Source: Mesorhizobium sp. LSJC280B00
GTDB taxonomy: Bacteria > Pseudomonadota > Alphaproteobacteria > Rhizobiales > Rhizobiaceae
Direction: 5' to 3'
NCBI RefSeq assembly: GCF_000502835.1
Contig: NZ_AYVL01000008.1
Location: 303,290-360,569, forward strand
Length of the DNA: 57,280 nucleotides
The position numbers and the translations under genes were made by a program. This document shows positions 1 through 8,293 of this stretch, piece by piece; within the stretch, counting starts at the first letter, position 1; the number at the start of each line of letters is the position of its first letter. The notes under the pieces were generated by a model that saw only the letters and a program-made list of their open reading frames with translations, did no database searches and was not told the origin of the DNA.

Positions 1-166
1 CCAGCCGCATCAGCATGATCTCGCGGCTCGGCACTTTCCATGCCTGGGCATGGGCGGTCCGCCAGGCAAGAAACACATAGGGCTCACCCTTGCCCCAGGG
101 CGGACCGTCATAGTCGTCGAGCGGCGGACCGCCATTGTCGGAGCGTTTCGGACGGCGCGCCTTCAC
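1..166 (-). CDS. hypothetical protein, 5' part only
   Basis: The frame opens at GTG 166 and stays open to the window edge, giving 55 codons. It is the only open reverse frame here and begins one base after the stop of the XRE-cupin regulator, so the two are probably co-transcribed and translationally coupled. The visible N-terminus starts KARRPKRSDNGG and continues with a Pro/Gly/Asp-rich stretch and then YVFLAWRTAHAQAW. I recognise no family from this piece and assign no function. The rest of the gene lies to the left of the window. Confidence 0.55.
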   Translation of the reverse strand, partial: MKARRPKRSDNGGPPLDDYDGPPWGKGEPYVFLAWRTAHAQAWKVPSREIMLMRL

Positions 167-167
167 C

Positions 168-734
168 TCAGCCCCTGGCCAACGCAACCAGATAGTCGGC
201 AGCGTCCGGCCCCGGAGCGTGAAAGACGCAATCGGATGGCGCGCCGAGCGCCAGGCAGTCGCCGGGTTCGAGCCGGTGAACGATGTCCCCCTCGGTGAAT
301 TCCAGCCGCCCGGAGATCAGCCATATCTGTTGCCTGATGAAGGCATAGGACGCCGCCGGGAAACTTACCTTGGCGCCGGCCGGCAACTGGATCCGGATCA
401 GTTCGAGGGGTATGTCGGAGACCGGCGAAAGATGCCGCCGCACATAACCCGTAGCCGGATCGCGCCAGAGCGGCTGGTCACGTTCGCGAAGCAGGCCACC
501 GCCCTGCAATTCCGCCCTTGCGATCAATGTGGACAGCGTCATGCCGAAGGCGGCCGCAATGCGCACAAGGAGTGCCGCCGTCGGGCTGGTCATGCCGCGT
601 TCTACCGTGCTCAGCATGGCTTTCGAAACATCGGACCGCTCCGCCAGCTCTGCCAGGGACCAGCCTCGAGCCACTCTTTCGGCATGTATTCGTCTGCCGA
701 TGGTCGAGGAGATGTCGTTCGCTATATCATCCAT
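168..734 (-). CDS. XRE-family regulator with C-terminal cupin domain
   Basis: This 188-residue protein has a helix-turn-helix at about residues 12-66, with the Cro/CI-like segment LAELAERSDVSKAMLSTVER, followed by a cupin fold at about 115-188. That architecture is typical of small one-component repressors that sense a metabolite in the cupin barrel and bind DNA as dimers. The start ATG has no clear Shine-Dalgarno sequence. An inverted repeat (718-751) covers the start codon, which would fit autoregulation. The ligand is unknown. The next gene in the same direction begins one base past the stop. Confidence 0.85.
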   Translation of the reverse strand: MDDIANDISSTIGRRIHAERVARGWSLAELAERSDVSKAMLSTVERGMTSPTAALLVRIAAAFGMTLSTLIARAELQGGGLLRERDQPLWRDPATGYVRRHLSPVSDIPLELIRIQLPAGAKVSFPAASYAFIRQQIWLISGRLEFTEGDIVHRLEPGDCLALGAPSDCVFHAPGPDAADYLVALARG

Positions 735-751
735 TAATCCAATATATCGAA
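718..751. promoter_or_regulatory. inverted repeat at the XRE-cupin start, possible autoregulatory operator
   Basis: TTCGCTATA (718-726) is matched 8 of 9 by the reverse complement of TATATCGAA (743-751), with 16 bases between the arms. The repeat straddles the start codon of the XRE-cupin gene and contains the AT-rich sequence where its -10 element would lie. HTH_XRE repressors commonly bind such dyads in their own promoters. Assignment to this regulator is inferred from position only. Confidence 0.35.
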
Positions 752-878
752 ATTTTTCTACGGAGCAACGGCCGTTTCATCCATTTTTCGCAAACTCCTT
801 AATGTCCGCTAAACCATCCGGCCTCATCCCACCTTAACCCCGTTCGCCTAGGCTCATCGCTTGGAAAAAGGGATCGGC

Positions 879-2711
879 GTGTCCATGCTCGTTGAACGCG
901 AAGCCTCCATTGGGGAACCGACTTTGCTGGAGCGCCGCAGGGCGGAGCAGAACGACAAGCGCATTCTGGGCAATGTCGTGCAATGCGACGGCGCGCGCGC
1001 CACCATCAGCGCCTATGCCGACGATATCGAAGGCACGGTCACCGGCCTGTGGAGCGTCGGCAAGATGATCTCGATCAATCTCGGTACATCACGAACCGTC
1101 GGCCTGGTCTATGAAATCGGCAAGTCGGATCGTGCCTGGAGCAGCGAGGGCCAGAATCCGATCGAGGTCAGCATCGAATTGATCGGCGAGGTGCGCGACG
1201 GTGCCGAACCCGGCGCGAAGCCGATCTTCGACCGTGGCATCACAACCTACCCGCATATCGGCGCCATTGCCCATCGTATCCGCAGCCGCGACCTGCAGGC
1301 CGTCTACGATCTCGCCGGTCGTCATTCGATCACCATCGGCACGCTGTCGCAGGACGAGGCCATCGACGCCAATATCGCCATCGACGATACGCTGGCGCGG
1401 CATTTCGCCATTGTCGGCACCACCGGGGTCGGCAAATCGACCGCCGTCTCGCTGCTCTTGCGCAAGTCGATCGCCGCCCGGCCCGACCTGCGCGTGCTCA
1501 TCCTCGATCCACACAACGAGTTCGCCGCGTCGTTGCCCGAATATTGCGTCAGGGTCGATTCGACGACGCTCGACCTGCCCTTCTGGATGTTCAAGCTCGA
1601 GGAATTTGCCGAGGTGCTGTTTCGCGGCCGCGAGACGGTTCCGGAAGAGGTCGACGCCTTGCGCGATCTCATTCCCGCGGCCAAGAACCTCTACCGCAAT
1701 CCGAACTCCGGCAACTATCTACGGCGCAGCACCGATGCGCTGACCGCCGACGCGCCGGTGCCCTATCGCATTGCCGACCTCATCAAGCTGGTCGACGAAC
1801 GCATGGGATTGCTGGAAAGCAAGAACGATCGCCCGACCCTCAGGTCACTGAAGACACGTATCGAAACGGCGGCATCCGATCCGCGCTACCGTTTCATGTT
1901 CAACTCGCGCCTGATCGAGGACACCATCCACGAGACGATCGGCAACATCTTCCGCGTGCCGCATCACGGCCGCCCTGTGACCTGCTTCGAAATGGCCGGC
2001 ATGCCGTCCGAGGTGGTCAATTCCGTATGCTCGGTGCTGGCGCGGCTGGCCTTCGACCTGGCGTTGTGGAGCGAAGGCCGCCTGCGGCTGCTCTTCCTGT
2101 GCGAGGAAGCGCATCGCTATATGCCGGCCGATCCGCGCCTCGGTTTCGCGCCGACGCGGCACGCGCTGTCGCGCATCGCCAAGGAAGGCCGCAAATATGG
2201 CTGTTATCTCGGCGTCGTCACCCAGCGCCCGGGCGAACTCGACCCGACCATCCTGTCGCAGTGCTCGACGTTCTTTGCCATGCGGCTCGCCAACGAGCAG
2301 GACCAGGCGATCATCCGGTCGGCGATTGCCGATTCCTCGGCTTCGACGCTGGCGTTCCTGTCTTCCATGGGCCAGCGCGAGGCCATCGCCTTCGGGGAAG
2401 GCGTGGCGACGACGATGCGGATGAAGTTTGAAAAGCTCTCCGAGGATTTGATCCCCGGCACGGCCAAGCGCGAGGACGCCTTGCCGTCCGAAACCGGCGA
2501 CGAGGTCGACCTCGTGGCGATCGTCGAACGGCTGCGCAACGTGCCGAAATCACGACACGCAATGCCTTTCGCGGAAGTCGTCGATTCGGGCCGGCAGGCC
2601 GGCGATTCGGACTATCGCAAGCCGTCGGCCGCACGCACCCAGCGAAACGACGATTTCGACTTGCGCTACGGCCTCAAGCCGGCGACCTTCGGCCTGCGTC
2701 CCCCAGAATGA
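879..2711 (+). CDS. HerA/DUF87-type ATP-binding protein
   Basis: About 610 residues. An N-terminal HAS-barrel-like region (roughly 20-115) precedes a RecA-fold ATPase with Walker A GTTGVGKST at about 180-188, Walker B LLFLCEEAH at about 404-412 and a downstream VTQRPGELDPTILSQC segment typical of HerA/FtsK-like motors. HerA proteins are hexameric DNA translocases, often paired with the nuclease NurA. No NurA is visible nearby, so the role here is open: DNA processing or a stand-alone bacterial homologue. GTG 879 is chosen because AAGGGA lies 6 bases upstream. ATG 885 is possible and TTG 861 lacks a site. The gene appears monocistronic. Confidence 0.85.
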   Translation: MSMLVEREASIGEPTLLERRRAEQNDKRILGNVVQCDGARATISAYADDIEGTVTGLWSVGKMISINLGTSRTVGLVYEIGKSDRAWSSEGQNPIEVSIELIGEVRDGAEPGAKPIFDRGITTYPHIGAIAHRIRSRDLQAVYDLAGRHSITIGTLSQDEAIDANIAIDDTLARHFAIVGTTGVGKSTAVSLLLRKSIAARPDLRVLILDPHNEFAASLPEYCVRVDSTTLDLPFWMFKLEEFAEVLFRGRETVPEEVDALRDLIPAAKNLYRNPNSGNYLRRSTDALTADAPVPYRIADLIKLVDERMGLLESKNDRPTLRSLKTRIETAASDPRYRFMFNSRLIEDTIHETIGNIFRVPHHGRPVTCFEMAGMPSEVVNSVCSVLARLAFDLALWSEGRLRLLFLCEEAHRYMPADPRLGFAPTRHALSRIAKEGRKYGCYLGVVTQRPGELDPTILSQCSTFFAMRLANEQDQAIIRSAIADSSASTLAFLSSMGQREAIAFGEGVATTMRMKFEKLSEDLIPGTAKREDALPSETGDEVDLVAIVERLRNVPKSRHAMPFAEVVDSGRQAGDSDYRKPSAARTQRNDDFDLRYGLKPATFGLRPPE

Positions 2712-2749
2712 TTGAGCCGAGCGAGACTTTTAGGCAGCGCTCGCAGATA

Positions 2750-3136
2750 TCAAAGCTGAGTTTCGATGGCTGTCTTGTCTATAACTGACCACACCTGGCG
2801 AATTTTCCCTCTCTGAAACTCATAAAATACGTTCTCGGCAAACGAAATTCTCTTCCCGCTTACATCGAGCCCAAGGAACGTTCCCCTTGGCGCGCAGTCG
2901 AAGCTTAGCCGGCTCGCTACATAAGGCGGATCGGCAACCAATAGCTGAATGTCGAAGTAAAGGTCCGGAATTTCGTCGAAGTCTCTCACCAACATTTCGA
3001 GATAGCCGGACAATCCGAGCTTGCGACCGTTGTGGGTCACTTCATCATGAACAAACCGCCCCAGATTTGGCCAATCCTGCTTGTTCAGGCATGCAATATA
3101 GCCTCGGTAAAGACCGGAGAGATCGGATTTAGTCAC
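2750..3136 (-). CDS. SnoaL-like (NTF2 fold) protein
   Basis: A 128-residue protein with the layout of SnoaL-like polyketide-cyclase or ester-cyclase relatives: an N-terminal helix (YRGYIACLNKQDW), the region FVHDEVTHNG, and the C-terminal strand pair ENVFYEFQRGKIRQVWSVID. The fold is an alpha+beta barrel that binds small hydrophobic molecules. Many bacterial members have no known substrate. GTG 3136 is preceded by GAGGT at a suitable distance. It stands alone between the HerA-like gene (converging on it) and the diguanylate cyclase. Its base composition looks slightly less GC-rich than its neighbours. Confidence 0.75.
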   Translation of the reverse strand: MTKSDLSGLYRGYIACLNKQDWPNLGRFVHDEVTHNGRKLGLSGYLEMLVRDFDEIPDLYFDIQLLVADPPYVASRLSFDCAPRGTFLGLDVSGKRISFAENVFYEFQRGKIRQVWSVIDKTAIETQL

Positions 3137-3268
3137 GGCAACACCTCTATTTCCGGCAAGCCCCGCAAAGGCAGCATCTCAGCTTGACTGGGTGACGTCG
3201 GTCTGCGTGCACCGGAAACGCAGAAAACGATACCAGACGGCCGGCATCAGGAATTCAATGACGGAATT

Positions 3269-4063
3269 TCAGGCACACACGCGGTTGCGCCCTTGCCTCT
3301 TCGCCTCATAGAGCTGGCGATCGGCGCGGCGATAGAACTCCTCGGCGGTTTCCTTGCGATCCCAGACGGCAAGCCCGACGCTGGTGGTGATTTTCAGTCG
3401 GACATTGCCCGTCAGCACCGACATGTTGGCGATCGCCTTGCGGATGCGCTCCGCGAATTTGGATAGCAGCTCGGCGTCCATATTGGGCGTGACCACCGCG
3501 AACTCCTCGCCGCCCAGGCGCGCCACCACGTCGTGATAGCGTGTCATGTCCTTGAGACAGTTGGCGACCGCCCGCAACACCTCGTCGCCGACATCGTGGC
3601 CGTGGCTGTCGTTGACCTGCTTGAAATGGTCGAGGTCGAGGATCATCAGCCCTACTGGTTTCTCGATGCGACGGAACTCTTCGAGATATTCCTTCAGCGC
3701 ATCGTCGAAATAACGCCGGTTCTGCATGCCGGTGAGGCTGTCGGTGAGCGCCGCATGCTCTAGCGTCTCCGAACGCGCGCTGAGCGAAACGGTCATGGCG
3801 CGCAGCTTGCCTTCTTCCGTCGCCTGCTTTCGGATCAGCGGGTAGATGAAGAAAATGCCGAAGAACAGCGCAGTCGCCAGCAGCACGCCCGTCGCAAACA
3901 GCAGCTTGTTGAGATAGACGATTTCATCGAGTTCCGAAGGCGTATTGCTAATGTCGGCGGCCAGGGTTTGCAGGAGCCCATAGGCGTAAAGCGTCACCAG
4001 GCCGGCGGCCAGGATCACAAAAATAAAGACGAAAAAGGCTGATTCCGCCTTGTGGAAACGCAT
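3269..4063 (-). CDS. membrane-anchored diguanylate cyclase (GGDEF)
   Basis: 264 residues. Two membrane helices (about 10-31 and 53-76) frame a short periplasmic loop, followed by a GGDEF domain from about residue 105. The active-site motif is GGEEF, so the protein should make cyclic-di-GMP from two GTP. RYHD lies five residues before it and matches the RxxD inhibitory I-site, implying product feedback control. The signature DSLTGMQNRRYFD opens the domain. The sensor part is minimal, so the input signal is unknown. The start has GGGGAG just upstream. The gene is transcribed alone, with 104 bases separating it from the 3' end of miaA. Confidence 0.9.
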   Translation of the reverse strand: MRFHKAESAFFVFIFVILAAGLVTLYAYGLLQTLAADISNTPSELDEIVYLNKLLFATGVLLATALFFGIFFIYPLIRKQATEEGKLRAMTVSLSARSETLEHAALTDSLTGMQNRRYFDDALKEYLEEFRRIEKPVGLMILDLDHFKQVNDSHGHDVGDEVLRAVANCLKDMTRYHDVVARLGGEEFAVVTPNMDAELLSKFAERIRKAIANMSVLTGNVRLKITTSVGLAVWDRKETAEEFYRRADRQLYEAKRQGRNRVCA

Positions 4064-4167
4064 CTGCTCCCCGTTGGAAAGTTCGTAACGATCTTATGGC
4101 ATGCGGGAACTTACGGACAGTTAACCTGGACAACTTCAACGCGAAATGTCCCCTCGGTGTCGACTTT

Positions 4168-5091
4168 TCAGGTTGCGCTCGAATGAGGGAGTGAGTGCAT
4201 CGAGTCGATCCCCTCACCAGGACGCAATCTCTGCCATTCCGGGCCCAATTGGTGCCTGAACCAGGTCGCCTGCCGTTTGGCATATTGCCGCGTCGCGATT
4301 TTCGCGCGCTCGATGGCCTCGGGAAAACTGAAGGCGCCGGCCAGCGCGGCCTGAAGCTCGCGAACACCGATTGCTTTCATCGCCGGCAGGTCGGGATCGA
4401 GGCCGAGCGCTGAAAGCTGTTTCACCTCGTCCAGTGCCCCCTTGTCCAGCATGCGGTCGAAGCGAGCATCGATCCGCTCCACCAGCGCCGCTCGCTCCGG
4501 CTCGATGACGAAAAAGCGCGCGCTGCTCCTGTCGATCAACGGCCGGCCACGCGCGGCCTGCCAGTCCAGGATGGAACGCCCCGACGCGTCGAGCACCTCC
4601 AGCGCCCGCACGATGCGCTGGCCATCCGTCGGCTTAAGCATCATGCCGGCCGCAGAATCCTCGCGCAACAGGATGCGGTGCAATCTCACTGCGCCCTGTT
4701 CCTGGAGCTCGTAGCGCCAGCGATCGCGGATCGACTTCGGAATGTCGGGCATCTCCGAGATACCTTCCGTGAGCGCCCGGAAATAAAGCCCGGTACCGCC
4801 GACGAAAATCACTGGCCGCTCCGAGAGCGTGCCGTCGTCGATCAGCTTCGTGACATCACGCAACCAGGCGCCGGTGGAATAGGCGGTGGACGGATCGACG
4901 TGTCCATAAAGAAAGTGGGGGACGCGGGCGAGTTCGGCAGGACCAGGCCGCGCCGTCAGCACGTCGAGCACCGAATAGCCTTGCATAGAATCGGTGTTGA
5001 CGATGACACCGCCATTGCGCTCGGCGAGGTCGAGTGCGAGCGCCGACTTGCCGCTGGCGGTCGGCCCGGCTATCAGGATCGCGTTCTTCAC
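4168..5091 (-). CDS. miaA: tRNA dimethylallyltransferase
   Basis: This 307-residue enzyme transfers a dimethylallyl group to N6 of A37 in tRNAs that read UNN codons. The P-loop GPTASGKS spans residues 9-16, the catalytic Asp lies in NTDSMQGY at about 33-40, and VGGTGLYFRAL is the conserved substrate-channel motif. GTG 5091 is chosen because GAAGG lies 5 bases upstream and the length matches the family. The reading frame stays open for almost 200 more codons, but that stretch is antisense to serB and has no family similarity. The gene is divergent from serB, with only 34 bases between the starts, so each promoter must overlap the other gene's beginning. Confidence 0.95.
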   Translation of the reverse strand: MKNAILIAGPTASGKSALALDLAERNGGVIVNTDSMQGYSVLDVLTARPGPAELARVPHFLYGHVDPSTAYSTGAWLRDVTKLIDDGTLSERPVIFVGGTGLYFRALTEGISEMPDIPKSIRDRWRYELQEQGAVRLHRILLREDSAAGMMLKPTDGQRIVRALEVLDASGRSILDWQAARGRPLIDRSSARFFVIEPERAALVERIDARFDRMLDKGALDEVKQLSALGLDPDLPAMKAIGVRELQAALAGAFSFPEAIERAKIATRQYAKRQATWFRHQLGPEWQRLRPGEGIDSMHSLPHSSAT

Positions 5092-5125
5092 GCGGCCTTC
5101 GCCCGCCTGTCCGCTGGAATTTTCG

Positions 5126-6013
5126 ATGCCGCTGATCGCCACGCTTCTATCCCATCCCGCCGGCCGCGCATTGACGCCGACGCTAGCGAATATGGCCTCG
5201 CGGTCGGTCGGCGCAAGCGCTGTTCGCTGGCTGGCCGAAGGCATCGCCTGCGAACTCGACTTGCCGGAGACCGCCGACGCTTCCGAAATAACGGCGCGCC
5301 TGCAGGCCGCGCTTGCTTCCGAACCGATCGACGTGGCCGTCCAGCCGGCTGAGAACAGGCGCAAGAAGATCCTGATCGCCGACATGGATTCGACAATGAT
5401 CGACCAGGAATGCATCGACGAGCTTGCCGACGAGATCGGCGTCAAGGATCGCGTCGCCGCCATCACGGCGCGATCGATGAACGGCGAGATCGCATTCGAG
5501 CCGGCCTTGCGCGAGCGTGTGGCGCTGCTCAAGGATCTCGATGCCGCAATCATCGACCGCATCATCGACAATCGCCTGACGCTAGCCTCCGGCGGCCGCA
5601 CGCTCGTCCAGACAATGGCGGCCAATGGCGCCTGGACGGCGCTGATCTCCGGTGGTTTCGACATCTTCACCACCCGCATCGCAGCATTGCTCGGCTTTCA
5701 CGAAAATCGCGCCAACCGCCTGATCGAGCAGGATCGCCGCTTCACCGGCTTGGTCGCCGAACCGATCCTCGGCCGCGCCGCCAAGGCCGAAGCCCTTATC
5801 GAGATTTCCGCCCGCCTCGGCCTGACGCCTGCCGATGCCATTGCCGTCGGCGACGGCGCCAACGATCTCGACATGATCCGTCTTGCCGGCATCGGCGTCG
5901 CCTTGCATGCCAAGCCGGCCGTGGCAGCCGAGGCAAAGATCCGCATCGACCACGGCGACCTCACCGCCTTGCTTTATCTGCAGGGTTATCGCCGGGAGGA
6001 ATTTGTCGAATGA
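5126..6013 (+). CDS. serB: phosphoserine phosphatase
   Basis: 295 residues, a HAD-superfamily hydrolase that dephosphorylates O-phosphoserine in the last step of serine synthesis. The nucleophile motif DMDST is at residues 86-90, SGGFDIF forms motif II and GDGANDLDM is the Mg-binding motif. The first 80 residues form an ACT-like N-terminal region as in other long SerB proteins. The gene diverges from miaA, and its stop overlaps the start of a GNAT gene in an ATGA arrangement, so those two are translationally coupled. Confidence 0.95.
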   Translation: MPLIATLLSHPAGRALTPTLANMASRSVGASAVRWLAEGIACELDLPETADASEITARLQAALASEPIDVAVQPAENRRKKILIADMDSTMIDQECIDELADEIGVKDRVAAITARSMNGEIAFEPALRERVALLKDLDAAIIDRIIDNRLTLASGGRTLVQTMAANGAWTALISGGFDIFTTRIAALLGFHENRANRLIEQDRRFTGLVAEPILGRAAKAEALIEISARLGLTPADAIAVGDGANDLDMIRLAGIGVALHAKPAVAAEAKIRIDHGDLTALLYLQGYRREEFVE

Positions 6014-6582
6014 CGCCGATCCGCACCGAGCGCCTGATCCTGCGCAACTGGGGAGATCGTGACCGCGAGCTCTTCCATCGCATCAATTCCGACGAGCGCG
6101 TCATGGAATTCTTTCCGTTTCGGCGCGACCGTGCCCAGTCGGACGCCAAGATGGAGGAGTTGCGCGCGGCTATCGATCGCGACGGCTTCGGCTTCGCGGC
6201 CGCTGAGATCGCAGCCACAGGTGAATGCATCGGCTTCGTCGGCATAACCCGAACCGATCATTTGCCATTCCTGCCGCCCGGCACGATCGAGATCGGCTGG
6301 CGGCTGGCACCCGAATTCTGGGGCCGCGGCTATGTCACCGAAGCAGCCGAAGCCTGGCTGACCTATGGCTTTGAAAGACTTGGCCTCGACGAAATCGTGT
6401 CCTTCGCAGTCAAGGATAACAGCCGGTCCACTGCCGTCATGGAGCGCCTGGGCATGATCGCCGACCCGGCCTCCGACTTCGACCATCCCGGTGTTCCGGA
6501 CAGCCACACCGCACTCAGGCGACATGTCTTCTACAGGCTGCCACGCACAGACTGGCAGGCAAGAAAAAGGGCGGCCCGCTAG
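6010..6582 (+). CDS. GNAT acetyltransferase, RimJ/RimL type
   Basis: 190 residues with the RimJ/RimL-type start (TERLILRNW) and the acetyl-CoA-binding segment around EFWGRGYVTEAAEAWL at about 100-115. Members of this group acetylate protein N-termini or small amines. The substrate cannot be read from the sequence. It overlaps serB by four bases, so it is co-translated with serB, a pairing more likely to reflect shared expression than a shared pathway. Its TAG stop codon lies inside the rho-independent terminator that follows. Confidence 0.85.
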   Translation: MTPIRTERLILRNWGDRDRELFHRINSDERVMEFFPFRRDRAQSDAKMEELRAAIDRDGFGFAAAEIAATGECIGFVGITRTDHLPFLPPGTIEIGWRLAPEFWGRGYVTEAAEAWLTYGFERLGLDEIVSFAVKDNSRSTAVMERLGMIADPASDFDHPGVPDSHTALRRHVFYRLPRTDWQARKRAAR

Positions 6583-6593
6583 CCGCCCTTTTT
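6564..6593 (+). terminator. rho-independent terminator overlapping the GNAT stop codon
   Basis: AAAAAGGGCGGC (6564-6575) pairs perfectly over 12 bp with GCCGCCCTTTTT (6582-6593), with the six-base loop CCGCTA. The run of T follows on the plus strand and the run of A gives a T-run on the minus strand, so it can serve both the serB-GNAT unit and the convergent degP gene ending at 6630. The GNAT TAG stop (6580-6582) sits at the loop-stem junction. Confidence 0.85.
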
Positions 6594-6629
6594 CGTTTCA
6601 AGATCAGAGTGTTGCAGGCTCTTCCGGAC

Positions 6630-8147
6630 TCAATCCATCCGGATTGTCACAAACCTCAGCTCGCCGGTCTTCGACGCCAGCATCAAAAGCGCGTTCTTGC
6701 GCCCCTGCTCCTTCAGCGCGCCGATCCGGTCCATGACGTCCTTGGGCGTGGCGACCGATTCCTGCGCGATCTCGGTGATCACCTCGCCCGGCTGGATGCC
6801 GCGTTCGGCTGCCGCCGAATCCTTGGCGACGTCCGTCACGACGACGCCGGAGACATCGGTGGCGATGCCGAATTTCGTGCGCGTCTCCTCATTGAGCTCG
6901 CCGATCGTCATGCCGAGCACGGCAGCCGTCGAAACCGCAGGCGCCTTGTCGGCATCGTCCTGGTCGGTGTTGCCGTTTTCACCGCCGCTGGCAAGCTTTT
7001 CGCCGTCCTCGAGCCGGCCGAGCGTCACCTTGACGGTCTGCTCGACCCCTTTGCGCACGATGATCACGTCGACCGCCTTGCCGACCGGGCTCTCCGCCAC
7101 GACGCGCGGCAGGTCGCGCATTTCATGGATGTCCTTGCCGTCGAATTTGATGATGACGTCGCCGGCCTGGATTGTGCCGTTGTCGACCGGCCCGCCCTTG
7201 ATGACGCCGGCGACCAGCGCGCCCTTGGCGGTCGCCATGCCCAGGCTTTCGGCAATGTCGTCGGTCACCGGCTGGATGCGCACGCCGAGCCAGCCGCGCC
7301 GCGTCTCGCCGAACTGGCGAAGCTGGTCGACGACGCCCGAGGCAAGCTGCGACGGGATCGAGAAGCCGATGCCGATCGAGCCGCCCGATGGCGAGATGAT
7401 TGCCGTGTTGATGCCGATGACCTCGCCGCTGCTGTTGAACAGCGGTCCGCCGGAATTGCCGCGGTTGATCGCGGCATCGGTCTGGATGAAGTCGTCATAC
7501 GGGCCGGAATTGATGTCGCGATTGCGTGCCGAGACGATGCCGACCGTCACCGTGCCGCCGAGACCGAACGGATTGCCGATCGCCATCACCCAGTCGCCGA
7601 CACGCATCGTGTTGGAATCGCCGAACTTCACCGCCGTCAGCTTGTGCCCTTTCGGATCGACCTTCAGCACCGCGACATCGGTCTTGGTGTCGGTGCCGAC
7701 CAGCGTCGCCTTGAGCGTCACCCCATCGGAGAAATTCACCTCGATGTCGTCGGCATCGGCAATGACGTGGTTGTTGGTCACCACGATGCCCTGCTCGGCG
7801 TCGACCACGAAGCCGGAGCCCAGCGACTGCACCTTTTGCCCGCCGCCGCCCTTGTCGCCGCCACGGTTCTTGAAGAAATCGTCGAAGAAGTCCTGGAAGG
7901 GCGAGCCCTCCGGCAGCTGCGGCATCGGCACTGCGCCCGGCCCCTCAGTGCCTTTAACAGTCTGCGACGTCGAGATGTTGACCACGGCGCCAAGCAGGCC
8001 GGCGGCGAGATCGGCAACCGAGGGCGGCCCGTCGGCTGCCATCGTCGGCGCCACGAACGACGGAACGGCAACGGCGCCGACCAGAAGCGCAGCGGCCCCG
8101 GCGATGAACGTCCGCCTCGCTGCACGCAGAAGGGTGGTGGATGTCAT
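6630..8147 (-). CDS. degP: periplasmic serine protease Do (DegP/HtrA)
   Basis: 505 residues: an N-terminal signal sequence (hydrophobic 13-37), a trypsin-like domain with catalytic triad His127 (TNNHVIA), Asp157 (TDVAV) and Ser232 (GNSGGP), then two PDZ domains at about 270-370 and 410-500. It degrades or refolds damaged envelope proteins. A Gly-rich linker (98-103) sits in the LA-loop region. ATG 8147 follows GGAGG by 7 bases, which is much better than the in-frame start 14 codons upstream. It is downstream of hflK-hflC in the same direction, with a 146-base gap that contains a hairpin and an eight-base T-run. Confidence 0.95.
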   Translation of the reverse strand: MTSTTLLRAARRTFIAGAAALLVGAVAVPSFVAPTMAADGPPSVADLAAGLLGAVVNISTSQTVKGTEGPGAVPMPQLPEGSPFQDFFDDFFKNRGGDKGGGGQKVQSLGSGFVVDAEQGIVVTNNHVIADADDIEVNFSDGVTLKATLVGTDTKTDVAVLKVDPKGHKLTAVKFGDSNTMRVGDWVMAIGNPFGLGGTVTVGIVSARNRDINSGPYDDFIQTDAAINRGNSGGPLFNSSGEVIGINTAIISPSGGSIGIGFSIPSQLASGVVDQLRQFGETRRGWLGVRIQPVTDDIAESLGMATAKGALVAGVIKGGPVDNGTIQAGDVIIKFDGKDIHEMRDLPRVVAESPVGKAVDVIIVRKGVEQTVKVTLGRLEDGEKLASGGENGNTDQDDADKAPAVSTAAVLGMTIGELNEETRTKFGIATDVSGVVVTDVAKDSAAAERGIQPGEVITEIAQESVATPKDVMDRIGALKEQGRKNALLMLASKTGELRFVTIRMD

Positions 8148-8169
8148 CGAAAGGCCTCCGGGTGTTCTG

Positions 8170-8197
8170 AAAAAAAACCGCTTCGGCAAAAATGCCG
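8170..8197 (-). promoter_or_regulatory. hairpin plus T8 run between hflC and degP, possible weak terminator or attenuator
   Basis: Read on the minus strand, CGGCA-TTTT-TGCCG (8197-8184) is a 5-bp stem with a four-base loop, followed six bases later by eight T residues (8177-8170). The stem is short and the spacing to the T-run is long, so this is at best a leaky terminator. It would lower degP expression from the hflK promoter unless degP has its own. Confidence 0.3.
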
Positions 8198-8293
8198 GTC
8201 CGCGTCATGTTGGCAAGAAATAAGGCACGTTTGCGGCTATGGCTACCGCCAGAGAATAAATCCTCTGTTACGCCGGCTATCCCTGCACCGGCC

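Noticed and set aside
5092..5679. Long in-frame extension upstream of miaA
   Set aside because: It is antisense to serB, has Ser/Ala/Arg-rich non-family sequence, and the GTG at 5091 has a good ribosome site and gives the normal MiaA length.
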